Positions 53,471 to 61,333 of a stretch of 64,000 nt of DNA are shown here, piece after piece; within the stretch, counting starts at the first letter, position 1, and every line of letters starts with the position of its first letter. Source of the stretch: Stakelama flava (GTDB taxonomy: Bacteria; Pseudomonadota; Alphaproteobacteria; Sphingomonadales; Sphingomonadaceae); contig NZ_JAHWZX010000003.1 of the NCBI RefSeq assembly GCF_019351405.1, positions 124,001-188,000 on the forward strand, given 5' to 3'. Made by a program: the position numbers and the translations under genes. Under the pieces are notes generated by a model. That model did no database searches. It saw only the letters and a list, made by a program, of their open reading frames with translations, and had not been told where the DNA came from.

Positions 53471-54103
53471 TTATGCCGCGTGCTGCGCGGCGAGGCGATA
53501 CCCTTTCCCGATATCGGTATGCAGCATTGGCCTGTCGAATCCCCGGTCGAGCCGCGAACGCAGGCGGGAAACATGCACCTGAACCACATTGGTGCCGGGA
53601 TCGAAATCCATGTTCCACACCGCAGAGAGGAGCGCGGCACGGCTGACCGTTCGTCCGGCATGTTCGGCGAGATAGGCGAGCAGCGCATATTCGCGCGGCA
53701 GCAACGCGAGCGGGTGGCCGCCGCGAAATGCCCGCTTGGCGATAATGTCCAGCGTCAGGTCGCCGACACGCACCGTGCCGGGGGGATTGCGCCGCGCGAG
53801 CCGTGCCAGCCGGGCAGCGATTTCACATGCGCTCGCACTGGCTACGACGGCGTCGTCCGCCCCCGCGTCAAGCGCATCGGGAAGCGCCATGCCGTTTTCG
53901 GCGACCAGCATCAGCGGACCGGCCCATCCCGTTTCGCGCAACACCCTGATCCGTGCAGCGGCGCATTGCGCGGCCTGATCCCATCGAGTGAGCAAGGCCG
54001 ACCGGCGGCAGGCGGTGCGTGCGGGTACGGGGTCGAGATCGCGCGCGAGTGCCGCGCCGAACAGGCCGGGAAGATTCACGTCGATCGCCACCGCCCTGAC
54101 CAT
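53471..54103 (-). CDS. OmpR/PhoB-type winged-helix regulator with decayed receiver
   Basis: A 210-residue regulator. The C-terminal 100 residues are a good OmpR-type winged helix: VRVGDLTLDIIAKRAFRGG, LLPREYALLAYLAEHAGRTVSR, NVVQVHVSRLRSRLDRGFD and a GKGYRLAA wing. The N-terminal half keeps receiver-like helix/strand phrases (PLMLVAENGMALPDALDAGADDAVV), but no acidic pair, no phospho-Asp context and no KP lysine are visible, so it is not likely to be phosphorylated. It is the last gene of the peptide/cupin-like operon and starts 28 nt after its end; it may control it. ATG 54101-54103 chosen because the upstream extension overlaps the previous gene. Confidence 0.72.
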   Translation of the reverse strand: MVRAVAIDVNLPGLFGAALARDLDPVPARTACRRSALLTRWDQAAQCAAARIRVLRETGWAGPLMLVAENGMALPDALDAGADDAVVASASACEIAARLARLARRNPPGTVRVGDLTLDIIAKRAFRGGHPLALLPREYALLAYLAEHAGRTVSRAALLSAVWNMDFDPGTNVVQVHVSRLRSRLDRGFDRPMLHTDIGKGYRLAAQHAA

Positions 54104-54131
54104 GCGCGCAGGGCTTACGCACGGATACGGT

Positions 54132-54989
54132 TTAGCGCAGCCGGGATCGCGTCCGTTCCGGAGGGATTGCGGCGTCCGACCGTTCGGCCAGCCGTATCGC
54201 GCCGGGAACATTGGCGGCGATGCAGGCGGCGAGCGCGCCGGCGCGCATCCGGGCGCATGGGTGGCGCGCGGCGAAATCCATCGCGAGGTCGCGACCGTTA
54301 TCCGAACAATGCGCGGCCAGCGTTACCAGCGCTTCGGAAGGAAGCACCGCCATCTGCCCCGCGATGCTGTCCGTGTCGACATCGAACAGATACTGATCGC
54401 GCCAGTTTGCGCCCGGTGCGCGCGCCAGGATATTGAGCGATACCGAAAAGGCGGCGGGTGCAAGCTGGCGGTGCACGTCGCGATGCGCGAAGGTGAGCAT
54501 CGTCGTTCCCGGCGCAAGTCGTTCGCGCCCCAGAAAGCGCAGCCCGGCACGCTCGCCGGGCTCGCCGCCGGGATCGAACGCCCAATAGTCGCTTTCATAG
54601 CCGGGGCCGAGATAGCCATGTGTCAGAAAGGCGAAATTATGGTTATGCGCGACGCCGTAGAAAAAGCTTTCCGGCCCGCTCGCGCGCATCACCGCATCAT
54701 CGGCTGCGGGCCAGAAATTGGCGCGCAGCACGAAGCGTGAATCGGGCGGGCGCAGCAGCAGGACCTGCGGGCCGTATCGCTGTTCGGGCAAGGCGACACT
54801 GTCCCGCTTCAATGCCTCAAGCGCGGCGTCGGCAAGGAAGTCGCGATTATTGCCCAGCGCGGCGAGCAGCGGCGCGAGGGTGGCGAACGCGGCTTCGTCG
54901 GCGATGTCGATCGTGCTTGCATCCAGCGCGTCGGTGAAAGCGTCGAAGTCGATTGCGGGCGTATCGCTGGTGTCGATCAGGCGGGGCAC
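54132..54989 (-). CDS. Cupin-like protein, paralogue C of an unrecognised operon
   Basis: Unrecognised protein of 285 residues. A middle beta-rich part contains SFFYGVAHNHNFAFLTHGY, an HxH pair in a cupin-like setting, and later LAPGTTMLTFAHRDVHRQ with further His, like cupin motif 2. The Glu of motif 1 is missing, as in cysteine dioxygenase-type cupins. The C-terminal 100 residues are helical (VTLAAHCSDNGRDLAMDFAA) and look HEAT-like. It overlaps gene B by 13 nt and shares with it the middle-beta plus helical layout and matching phrases (DNGRDLAMDFAARHPCARM against DNRADEAFDHASRHDACFL). A metal-dependent role is inference. Confidence 0.6.
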   Translation of the reverse strand: MPRLIDTSDTPAIDFDAFTDALDASTIDIADEAAFATLAPLLAALGNNRDFLADAALEALKRDSVALPEQRYGPQVLLLRPPDSRFVLRANFWPAADDAVMRASGPESFFYGVAHNHNFAFLTHGYLGPGYESDYWAFDPGGEPGERAGLRFLGRERLAPGTTMLTFAHRDVHRQLAPAAFSVSLNILARAPGANWRDQYLFDVDTDSIAGQMAVLPSEALVTLAAHCSDNGRDLAMDFAARHPCARMRAGALAACIAANVPGAIRLAERSDAAIPPERTRSRLR

Positions 54990-55819
54990 GATGCTTCCGC
55001 CAGTCGCGCCTCCACCCGCCGTGCCATTTCACCGGCCGAGGCGCGCAGCATCGCTTCGGGGTCGCTTGCCGCCATCTCCCGAAGCCGGGGCAGCGCGGCG
55101 CGTGCGTCATGGCCCAGCCATTCGCGCATCGCTTCCCACCGCAGGAAACAAGCATCGTGGCGACTGGCATGGTCGAACGCTTCGTCTGCGCGGTTATCCC
55201 CGGTAGCGCGAAGCAGCATCAGCAGCATTTGCCTTCGGGAAGCGTCGCTGTCGGCGGTGCCGGTGCGAAGCAGATGACCGTCACGGCGCGAATATTCGCG
55301 CAGCACGGGCAGCGCCCCGATACGAATCGCCGCGGTCAGCGCGACGATCTGCCCATGCGCGGCCGGTTCGACAAAATGCCCTTCGCTCCGACCGTCGCAG
55401 CGAACGATATCGCCATCGGCGAGGGGGAAGCGCCCCGCATGCGCCAGCCGGTCTCCGCCCAGTCGCCAGCGATGAAGGGTTGCGCCCGCCGCTGACGGAT
55501 AGGCGGTAACCTGTACGCGTCCCGAAAGCGTGATGGTGCGGGCCGGTTGCGGCGTAGCGCCGTAATGGCCGATGGTCGCCGACACGATCAGTTCGGGACT
55601 TTCGAACAGCAATAGCGAGGTTCGCGCGGCATCGCGCTTCGCCGAAAGCGGTGGCTGGTAAAGCGGATCGGTGCGCAGCCGCGCCAGCATTGGGTCGAGC
55701 CATTGGCCGATCCGGCCGGGGCGAGCGAATTCGGCTTCGATCAGCGCCGCCGCCTGTCCGGCATCCGCCGCATCTGCAATGCGTTTAGCAAGCGCGCCCA
55801 GCGGCGCTGACGCGATCAT
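54977..55819 (-). CDS. Paralogue B of the cupin-like protein
   Basis: Unrecognised protein of 280 residues. It has an N-terminal helical part, a beta-rich middle (LIVSATIGHYGA, RTITLSGRVQVTAY, LADGDIVRCDG, FVEPAAHGQIVALTA) and a helical C-terminus (MLLMLLRATGDNRADEAFD). The order and several phrases match the downstream gene, so the two appear to be tandem duplicates. The HxH pair seen in C is reduced to a single His here, so B may be a non-catalytic partner. ATG 55817-55819 is one base after the peptide gene stop; the longer frame runs back over that gene. Confidence 0.6.
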   Translation of the reverse strand: MIASAPLGALAKRIADAADAGQAAALIEAEFARPGRIGQWLDPMLARLRTDPLYQPPLSAKRDAARTSLLLFESPELIVSATIGHYGATPQPARTITLSGRVQVTAYPSAAGATLHRWRLGGDRLAHAGRFPLADGDIVRCDGRSEGHFVEPAAHGQIVALTAAIRIGALPVLREYSRRDGHLLRTGTADSDASRRQMLLMLLRATGDNRADEAFDHASRHDACFLRWEAMREWLGHDARAALPRLREMAASDPEAMLRASAGEMARRVEARLAEASCPA

Positions 55820-55820
55820 G

Positions 55821-55952
55821 TCAGGCGGTGGCGACCGCCACGATGATCTCAAGGATGCTGTCGCCCATCACGCCGTCGGCGATTGCCCCCGAAAGTGCAA
55901 TGGGGACCGGAAGGTCAACGACGTCGCTTCCGGTCAGGGTCAGGCGCTGCAT
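55821..55952 (-). CDS. Small peptide gene (43 residues) at the head of the operon
   Basis: Short gene with ATG 55950-55952 and stop 55821-55823. GAAGGAAC lies 6 nt before the ATG, a good ribosome site. The product starts MQRLTLTGSDVVDLPVPIAL and ends in a strongly hydrophobic ILEIIVAVATA. It contains no Cys and few charges, has no signal peptide, and is not long enough to be a membrane protein of known type. Directly followed (1 nt) by gene B. Position, size and a polar start followed by a non-polar end recall precursor peptides, but I cannot identify a modification pathway; it could equally be a small structural subunit. Confidence 0.55.
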   Translation of the reverse strand: MQRLTLTGSDVVDLPVPIALSGAIADGVMGDSILEIIVAVATA

Positions 55953-56017
55953 GGCAAGTTCCTTCGTGGGGTTTTGAAACACGCTTTCGCCTATGGCGCT
56001 GCGCCGGACGAACGAAG

Positions 56018-56039
56018 TTACAAATGGTGTAATATCACC
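56018..56039. promoter_or_regulatory. AT-rich operator-like dyads upstream of the peptide operon
   Basis: Two overlapping inverted repeats: TTAC (56018-56021) with GTAA (56029-56032), 7-nt spacer; and GGTG (56026-56029) with CACC (56036-56039), 6-nt spacer. The stretch is noticeably AT-rich against its GC-rich surroundings and lies about 66 bp upstream of the peptide ATG and 95 bp upstream of the divergent thioesterase gene. A regulator such as the winged-helix protein of the operon is a reasonable but untested candidate. Confidence 0.35.
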
Positions 56040-56133
56040 GTGCGATGACGGTGCTGCGAAGGGTTCGGACCAATGGAGGCGGCATTTCGGGCCACGCATT
56101 GCGCCCGTCCGGGTCGGGGGGTAGGCATGGGCG

Positions 56134-56571
56134 ATGCCTGAGGCGAAGCCAGTTCCGTTCGATCCGTCCGCGCTGTTCGCCATGCCCTATGCCTGGCACG
56201 GCAATGCGATCGGCACGCGCTATTGTGCGCACGGGCCGGACTGGTGCGAACTCGCACTTCCCTATGACGCCCGGCTGATCGGCGATGAAGCGAGCGGCGT
56301 GATCGCGTCGGGACCGATCCTCGCGCTGATGGACATGGCGTGCAGCACTGCGGCCTGGCTGAAGCGCGGCGGGATGGTGCCGCATGCGACGCTTGACCTG
56401 CGCATCGATTATCTGCGCCCCGCGCGGCCGCGGGAAACCGTGACCGGTCGCGGCGAATGCTATCGCCTGACACGGTCGATAGCGTTCGTGCGCGGCCACG
56501 CGCATGACGGTGATGACGACGATCCGATCGCGCATGTCGCGGGAACCTTCATGCTGACGGGGGCGGCATGA
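56134..56571 (+). CDS. PaaI family hotdog thioesterase, first of two
   Basis: Hotdog-fold acyl-CoA thioesterase-like protein of 145 residues. The long central helix follows ASGPILALMDMACSTAAWL, and the family phrase RIDYLRPARPRETVTGRGE is present; the usual catalytic Asp/Glu region is the LALMDMACS stretch. Starts at ATG 56134, directly divergent from the peptide operon. It overlaps the second thioesterase gene by 4 nt (ATGA), so the two are translationally coupled and may form a heteromer. Substrate unknown. Confidence 0.85.
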   Translation: MPEAKPVPFDPSALFAMPYAWHGNAIGTRYCAHGPDWCELALPYDARLIGDEASGVIASGPILALMDMACSTAAWLKRGGMVPHATLDLRIDYLRPARPRETVTGRGECYRLTRSIAFVRGHAHDGDDDDPIAHVAGTFMLTGAA

Positions 56572-56963
56572 AGCTGCCGCCCTATGCCGAACTGCTTGGC
56601 CTGTCGATCGAGGCGTGCGGGGATAGCCCGCCGGTGCTGGTAATGCCCTTCGTCGCTGATGTCGTCGGGCGTCCCGGCTTTGTCCATGGCGGTGCGATCG
56701 GCGGGCTTTTGGAAATGGCGGCGATCGCGGCGCTGTATCATGCGCTGGGCGATGATGGGGGCGACCGCGATGGTGTGCGGGTGAAGCCGGTCAACATAAC
56801 CGTCGATTATATGCGTGGCGGACGGGAAAAGCCGACCCGTGCGCGTGGCAGCGTGATCCGGCTGGGAACGCGGATCGCCAATGTCGAGGCGCGCGCGTGG
56901 CAGGAGGAAGCCGACCGGCCGATCGCGGGGGCACGGATGAACCTGCTGATCGACCGGGGCTGA
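56568..56963 (+). CDS. PaaI family hotdog thioesterase, second of two
   Basis: Second hotdog thioesterase, 131 residues. PGFVHGGAIGGLLEMAAIAALY is the helix start with the HGG motif of the family, and VNITVDYMRGGREKPTRARG the following strands; RPGFVHGGAIG is closer to the textbook PaaI motif than in its neighbour. It ends 6 nt from the converging sugar dehydrogenase gene. A pair of coupled paralogues of this kind is common in sphingomonads; the acyl-CoA substrate is not known. Confidence 0.85.
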   Translation: MKLPPYAELLGLSIEACGDSPPVLVMPFVADVVGRPGFVHGGAIGGLLEMAAIAALYHALGDDGGDRDGVRVKPVNITVDYMRGGREKPTRARGSVIRLGTRIANVEARAWQEEADRPIAGARMNLLIDRG

Positions 56964-56968
56964 CGCCC

Positions 56969-58180
56969 TCAGCCTTTGGGTACGAGCTTCATCAGCTTGC
57001 CGTCATCGCCGTCCTGAAGCAGCCACAGCGATCCGTCGGGCGCCTGCGCCACGTCGCGAATGCGCATCCCCATATCCCATTGATCGGCCTTGGCCGCGCT
57101 GGTTCCGTTGAGCGATGCGCGCACCAGCGCCTGACCCGACATTGCGCCCAGAATCGCCGACCCTTTCCATTGCGGGAAATCGCTGCCCGAATAGATCACC
57201 AGCCCGGCGGGCGAGATCGAGGGATTCCACCAAAGTTTCGGCGCTTCGAATTCGGGATGCGTGTCGTGATCGGGGATCGGCGAGCCGTCATAATTGTCGC
57301 CGTTCGAAACGACCGGCCAGCCGTAATTTTTGCCCTTCAGGATCAGGTTGAGTTCGTCGCCACCCTTCGGCCCCATCTCGATCTCCCACAGATTTCCTGA
57401 GGAATCGAAGGTCAGGCCATAGGGATTGCGATGTCCGCTTGACCAGATATAGGCGCGCTCGCCGCCGTCTGAGGCATAGGGGTTGTCGCTCGCCGGCCGT
57501 CCGTCCAGCGTCATGTGCAGTATCTTGCCCATCGCGCTGTTCGGGTCCTGCGCCGGGGTCTTTCGCTGCCGCTCGCCGGAGGAGAGGTACAGCGACTGTC
57601 CATCGGGCGCGAAGGCGATGATGCTGCCGAACTGTCCGCCGTCGCCGGGGGGCTGTTGGTGGAAGAGCACCTTCAGATCGGCAAGGCGGGGCGTCCCGCC
57701 GCTTTCGTCCAGCGTCGCATGGGCGAGCGCGAGCGCGCTGCCGCCGTCGCCCGGTTCGGAATAGCTGAGATATATGCCGTGATCGCGTGCGAAGGTCGGC
57801 GCCGGGGCGATGTCGAGCAGCCCGCCCTGGCCGCCATATTCGACGGCAGGAACGCCAGCGACATCGACCGGCTGACCGCCGGGGCCAAGCAGCTTCACCT
57901 TGCCCGGTTTTTCGGTGACCAGCGCGCGCCCGTCGGGAAGAAAGGCAACGGCAAAGGGATTATCGAATGCGGCATAGCTTTGCAGCGTGAACGGGGCATC
58001 CGATGCGGGGAAGGATACCGGCGTTCCGGTCGCGTCGGGGGCCGGGGTTTGCCCCGTCGCCGGAGTGGGAGTGGGGGTCGCCACGCTGCCCTGTCCGGAC
58101 GAAGTGCCCGACGAGCAGGCAGCGAGCGCGAACAACGAGGCGTGAATCAGGTGCGTGTGGGTCGCGCGGGTGGCGCGCAT
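56969..58180 (-). CDS. PQQ-dependent aldose sugar dehydrogenase-like lipoprotein
   Basis: Six-bladed beta-propeller of the soluble glucose/aldose sugar dehydrogenase (YliI/Asd) family, 403 residues. The signal peptide ends in a lipobox (LFALAACSSG), followed by a Thr/Pro linker. Family blocks: NPFAVAFLPDGRALVTEKPG, GGLLDIAPAPTFA, YIWSSGHRNPYGLTFD (the PQQ-side His-Arg-Asn), EIEMGPKGGDELNLI, and AGLVIYSGSDFPQWKG. GGAGGATGCC precedes ATG 58178-58180. Such enzymes oxidise aldoses to lactones in the periplasm and pass electrons to the respiratory chain; whether this one binds PQQ was not tested. Confidence 0.87.
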   Translation of the reverse strand: MRATRATHTHLIHASLFALAACSSGTSSGQGSVATPTPTPATGQTPAPDATGTPVSFPASDAPFTLQSYAAFDNPFAVAFLPDGRALVTEKPGKVKLLGPGGQPVDVAGVPAVEYGGQGGLLDIAPAPTFARDHGIYLSYSEPGDGGSALALAHATLDESGGTPRLADLKVLFHQQPPGDGGQFGSIIAFAPDGQSLYLSSGERQRKTPAQDPNSAMGKILHMTLDGRPASDNPYASDGGERAYIWSSGHRNPYGLTFDSSGNLWEIEMGPKGGDELNLILKGKNYGWPVVSNGDNYDGSPIPDHDTHPEFEAPKLWWNPSISPAGLVIYSGSDFPQWKGSAILGAMSGQALVRASLNGTSAAKADQWDMGMRIRDVAQAPDGSLWLLQDGDDGKLMKLVPKG

Positions 58181-58336
58181 GGCATCCTCCGGGGCAACGG
58201 GCTGATAACAGGCGAAACATATGGCAGGACGGATCGTATCCCAATCTCTTTTGCATTCGCGCATGGGGGCTTGCCGCGCGATGCGCCATGGCCTATATGA
58301 ATACCGCGCTTCTCTACATCGGTGACGTTGATAGAG

Positions 58337-58360
58337 GCCGCAGGCCAACCGGTCTGCGGC
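58337..58360 (+). promoter_or_regulatory. Strong leader hairpin upstream of rimP
   Basis: 58337-58346 pairs with 58351-58360 over ten positions (nine Watson-Crick, one G-U), leaving a 4-nt loop AACC. It is 29 nt before the rimP start, so it would sit in the 5' leader of the rimP-nusA-ylxR-infB transcript. Autoregulation of this operon by NusA or by processing at a leader hairpin is known in other bacteria; a role here is inference. Confidence 0.45.
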
Positions 58361-58389
58361 GGCGCCGACGCTATGTATTCAGGAGCCGC

Positions 58390-58935
58390 ATGACCGATAT
58401 CGCCCGACTGACCGCCTTGATCGAACCGGAGGCAAGCGCCCTCGGCTTCGACCTGGTGCGCGTGACGATGTTCGGCAGCGAATCGGATTCCACGTTGCAG
58501 GTGATGGCGGAGCGGCCCGAGACGGGGCAGCTCACCATCGATGATTGCGCCGCGCTTTCGCGCCGCGTGTCGGACATGCTCGACGCGCTGGAGGCCGAAG
58601 GGCGCGATCCCATCGACCATGCCTATCGGTTGGAAGTATCGTCGCCGGGCATCGACCGGCCGCTCACCCGGCTGAAGGATTACGAAGCCTGGCAGGGGCA
58701 TGACGCGCGAATCACGCTTGCCGAAAAACGCGACGGGCGCCGCGCCTTTAAGGGCGTGCTGGCGGGAGTCGAAAACGGCGCGGTGAAAATTACCGATGCC
58801 GATGGCGGCGAGCATCTGCTGCCGCTTTCGGATATCGGCGATGCCAAGCTGGTGATGACCGACCGGTTGATTGCCGCCGCGCAGCCGCTCTCCATGGAGG
58901 GCGCGGACGAATTTATCGAAGAAGGACAGGACTGA
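58390..58935 (+). CDS. rimP: Ribosome maturation factor RimP
   Basis: 30S assembly factor, 181 residues, two domains. The N-terminal part has LIEPEASALGFDLVRVTMF, DCAALSRRVSDMLDA and the signature YRLEVSSPGIDRPLTRLKD with the start of domain two. The C-terminal Sm-like part reads VLAGVENGAVKITDADG. AGGAGCCGC precedes the ATG. The nusA ATG follows after 4 nt. The usual bacterial order rimP-nusA-ylxR-infB is intact. Confidence 0.94.
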   Translation: MTDIARLTALIEPEASALGFDLVRVTMFGSESDSTLQVMAERPETGQLTIDDCAALSRRVSDMLDALEAEGRDPIDHAYRLEVSSPGIDRPLTRLKDYEAWQGHDARITLAEKRDGRRAFKGVLAGVENGAVKITDADGGEHLLPLSDIGDAKLVMTDRLIAAAQPLSMEGADEFIEEGQD

Positions 58936-58939
58936 CCCC

Positions 58940-60586
58940 ATGGCCACCGCGATTTCCGCCAACAAGGCTGAGCTGCTCGCCATCGCCGACGCCGTCGCGC
59001 GCGAAAAGCTGATCGACAAGGCGATCGTCATCGAGGCGATGGAAGACGCCATCCAGCGTGCGGCGCGCGCGCGCTACGGCGCGGAAAACGACATTCGCGC
59101 GAAACTGGACCCCAATAGCGGCGACCTTCGCCTGTGGCGCGTGGTCGAAGTGGTCGAGGCGGTCGACGACTATTTCAAGCAGGTCAGCGTCAAGGACGCG
59201 CAGAAACTTCAAAAGGGCGCGGCCGTCGGCGATTACATCGTCGATCCGTTGCCGCCGATCGAATTCGGCCGGATCGCGGCGCAGGCATCGAAGCAGGTCA
59301 TTTTCCAGAAGGTCCGCGACGCCGAGCGCGAACGGCAATATGAAGAGTTCAAGGATCGTGCCGGCGAAATCATCACCGGCGTCGTCAAGCGGGTTGAATT
59401 CGGCCATGTCGTGGTCGATCTGGGCCGGGCGGAAGGCGTTATCCGCCGCGACCAGCAGATTCCGCGCGAAGTCGTCCGCGTCGGCGATCGCGTGCGTTCG
59501 CTGATCCTGAACGTTCGCCGCGAAAATCGCGGGCCGCAAATTTTCCTTTCGCGCGCGCATCCCGACTTCATGAAGAAGCTGTTCGCGCAGGAAGTGCCCG
59601 AAATCTATGACGGCATCATCGAGATAAAGGCGGCGGCGCGCGATCCGGGCAGCCGCGCCAAGATCGGCGTGATCAGCCATGACGGATCGATCGACCCGGT
59701 CGGCGCGTGCGTCGGCATGAAGGGCAGTCGCGTTCAGGCAGTCGTGCAGGAAATGCAGGGCGAGAAGATCGACATCATTCCCTGGTCGGAGGACATTGCG
59801 ACCTTCGTCGTCAACGCGCTTCAGCCCGCCAATGTGGCGCGCGTTGTGCTGGACGAGGAGGAAGAGCGGATCGAGGTGGTGGTTCCCGACGACCAGCTAA
59901 GCCTCGCCATCGGCCGTCGCGGGCAGAATGTGCGTCTCGCCAGCCAGCTTACCGCCAAGGCGATCGACATTCTGACCGAAGCCGATGCCAGCGAGAAGCG
60001 GCAGAAGGAATTTGTCGAGCGCTCGGCGATGTTCGAAAAGGAACTCGACGTCGATGAAACGCTTGCCCAGCTGCTCGTCGCCGAAGGGTTCGGCGAACTG
60101 GAAGAGGTCGCCTATGTCGAGATCGACGAACTGGCCGGTATCGAAGGGTTTGACGAGGAACTGGCGCAGGAACTTCAAAGCCGCGCTGCCGAAGCGCTTG
60201 AACGCCGCGAAGAGGCGAATCGCGAGGAGCGCCGTTCGCTAGGCGTCGAGGACGATCTTGCCACCATGCCTTATATGACCGAGGGAATGCTGGTCACGCT
60301 GGGCAAGGCGGGGATCAAGACGCTCGACGATCTGGCCGATCTCGCCACCGACGAACTGGTCGCCAAGAAGCGTGCGGAGCCGCGCCGTCGCAATGAAAAT
60401 GCGCCCAAGCGCGCCGAGGACAAGGGCGGCGTGCTCGCCGAATATGGCCTTAGCGAAGAACAGGGCAACGAGATTATCATGGCCGCGCGCGCGCATTGGT
60501 TCGAAGACGAAGACGCGGCTTCGGCCGACGATCAGCAGACGCCGGATACGGCGGAGGAGGACGCAGTTGCGGACTCCGACCAATGA
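58940..60586 (+). CDS. nusA: Transcription termination/antitermination protein NusA
   Basis: RNA polymerase-binding elongation factor, 548 residues. The N-terminal domain (1-130) contains EAMEDAIQRAARARYG and FGRIAAQASKQVIFQKVRDAE. An S1 domain follows (GEIITGVVKRVEFGHVVVDLG), then two KH domains with DPVGACVGMKGSRVQAVVQE and the second KH GRRGQNVRLASQL. The C-terminal part has two helix-hairpin-helix-like repeats (LVTLGKAGIKTLDDLADLA) and an acidic tail, normal for alphaproteobacteria. It overlaps the next gene by 20 nt. Confidence 0.96.
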   Translation: MATAISANKAELLAIADAVAREKLIDKAIVIEAMEDAIQRAARARYGAENDIRAKLDPNSGDLRLWRVVEVVEAVDDYFKQVSVKDAQKLQKGAAVGDYIVDPLPPIEFGRIAAQASKQVIFQKVRDAERERQYEEFKDRAGEIITGVVKRVEFGHVVVDLGRAEGVIRRDQQIPREVVRVGDRVRSLILNVRRENRGPQIFLSRAHPDFMKKLFAQEVPEIYDGIIEIKAAARDPGSRAKIGVISHDGSIDPVGACVGMKGSRVQAVVQEMQGEKIDIIPWSEDIATFVVNALQPANVARVVLDEEEERIEVVVPDDQLSLAIGRRGQNVRLASQLTAKAIDILTEADASEKRQKEFVERSAMFEKELDVDETLAQLLVAEGFGELEEVAYVEIDELAGIEGFDEELAQELQSRAAEALERREEANREERRSLGVEDDLATMPYMTEGMLVTLGKAGIKTLDDLADLATDELVAKKRAEPRRRNENAPKRAEDKGGVLAEYGLSEEQGNEIIMAARAHWFEDEDAASADDQQTPDTAEEDAVADSDQ

Positions 60587-61325
60587 TGCGGCCCTAAGCC
60601 AACACGAACGCGTGGGTGATGACGGTGGTGGCATGAGCACCCCCGTCCGCACCTGCGTTCTGTCGCGCGAGGAGGCTCCGCGCGAGGGGCTGATCCGGCT
60701 TGCCGTATCGCCCGAGGGCGAGGTGCTGCCCGATGTCCGCGCCAAGGCGCCGGGGCGCGGCGCGTGGATCGGCGTGTCGAAGGTCGAGCTGGAAATGGCG
60801 CAGGCCAAGGGGAAATTGCGCGGCGCGCTTGCCCGCGCCTTCAAGGGCGCGAAGCTGTCGGTGCCCGGCGATCTCGGCGATCGGATTGCCGCGGCGCTGG
60901 AACGCGGCGCGCTCGACCGGCTGGGGCTGGAAGCGCGTTCGGGGCATCTGGTCACGGGATCCGAACGGATCGAAAAAGCGGCGCGCGCGGGCAGGCTGCA
61001 CATGTTGTTGCATGCTGGCGATGCGCGGGCCGACGGGGCGGCAAAGCTGGCCCAGGCATGGCGTGTCGGATCGGAATCGGAAGGTTCCGGGCTGAAGGGA
61101 TTGGCATTGCCCGTGTCACGCACCATATTGTCCTTGGCCCTTGGCCGCGAGAATGTGGTACATGCCGGGCTGACCGACGCCCAGGCGGCGAGGCGGGTGC
61201 GCGAGGCGCTCGATCGCTGGCTGCACTTTATCGGACCCGAATGCGCGACCGTCCCTTGCGAAACAGGCTCGCAGGGCGCATCGGCATTGGGGGCCGCTGG
61301 CGTTAAAGAAAACGAAGGATTTTGA
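60567..61325 (+). CDS. YlxR-L7Ae type RNA-binding protein (DUF448)
   Basis: A 252-residue protein joining two RNA-binding folds. Residues about 25-100 are YlxR (DUF448): RTCVLSREEAPREGLIRLAV, DVRAKAPGRGAWIG. Residues 110-210 resemble the L7Ae/L30e fold (VTGSERIEKAARAGRLHMLL, HAGDARADG, LALGRENVVHAGL). Start: TTG 60567, 6 nt after GGAGGAGG (60553-60560), gives MRTPTNDAALSQ and lies inside nusA; ATG 60633 is the alternative but has no ribosome site of that quality. It is coupled to nusA and infB in the conserved operon; the likely place of action is the ribosome or RNA polymerase. Confidence 0.88.
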   Translation: MRTPTNDAALSQHERVGDDGGGMSTPVRTCVLSREEAPREGLIRLAVSPEGEVLPDVRAKAPGRGAWIGVSKVELEMAQAKGKLRGALARAFKGAKLSVPGDLGDRIAAALERGALDRLGLEARSGHLVTGSERIEKAARAGRLHMLLHAGDARADGAAKLAQAWRVGSESEGSGLKGLALPVSRTILSLALGRENVVHAGLTDAQAARRVREALDRWLHFIGPECATVPCETGSQGASALGAAGVKENEGF

Positions 61326-61333
61326 GTAACCGG

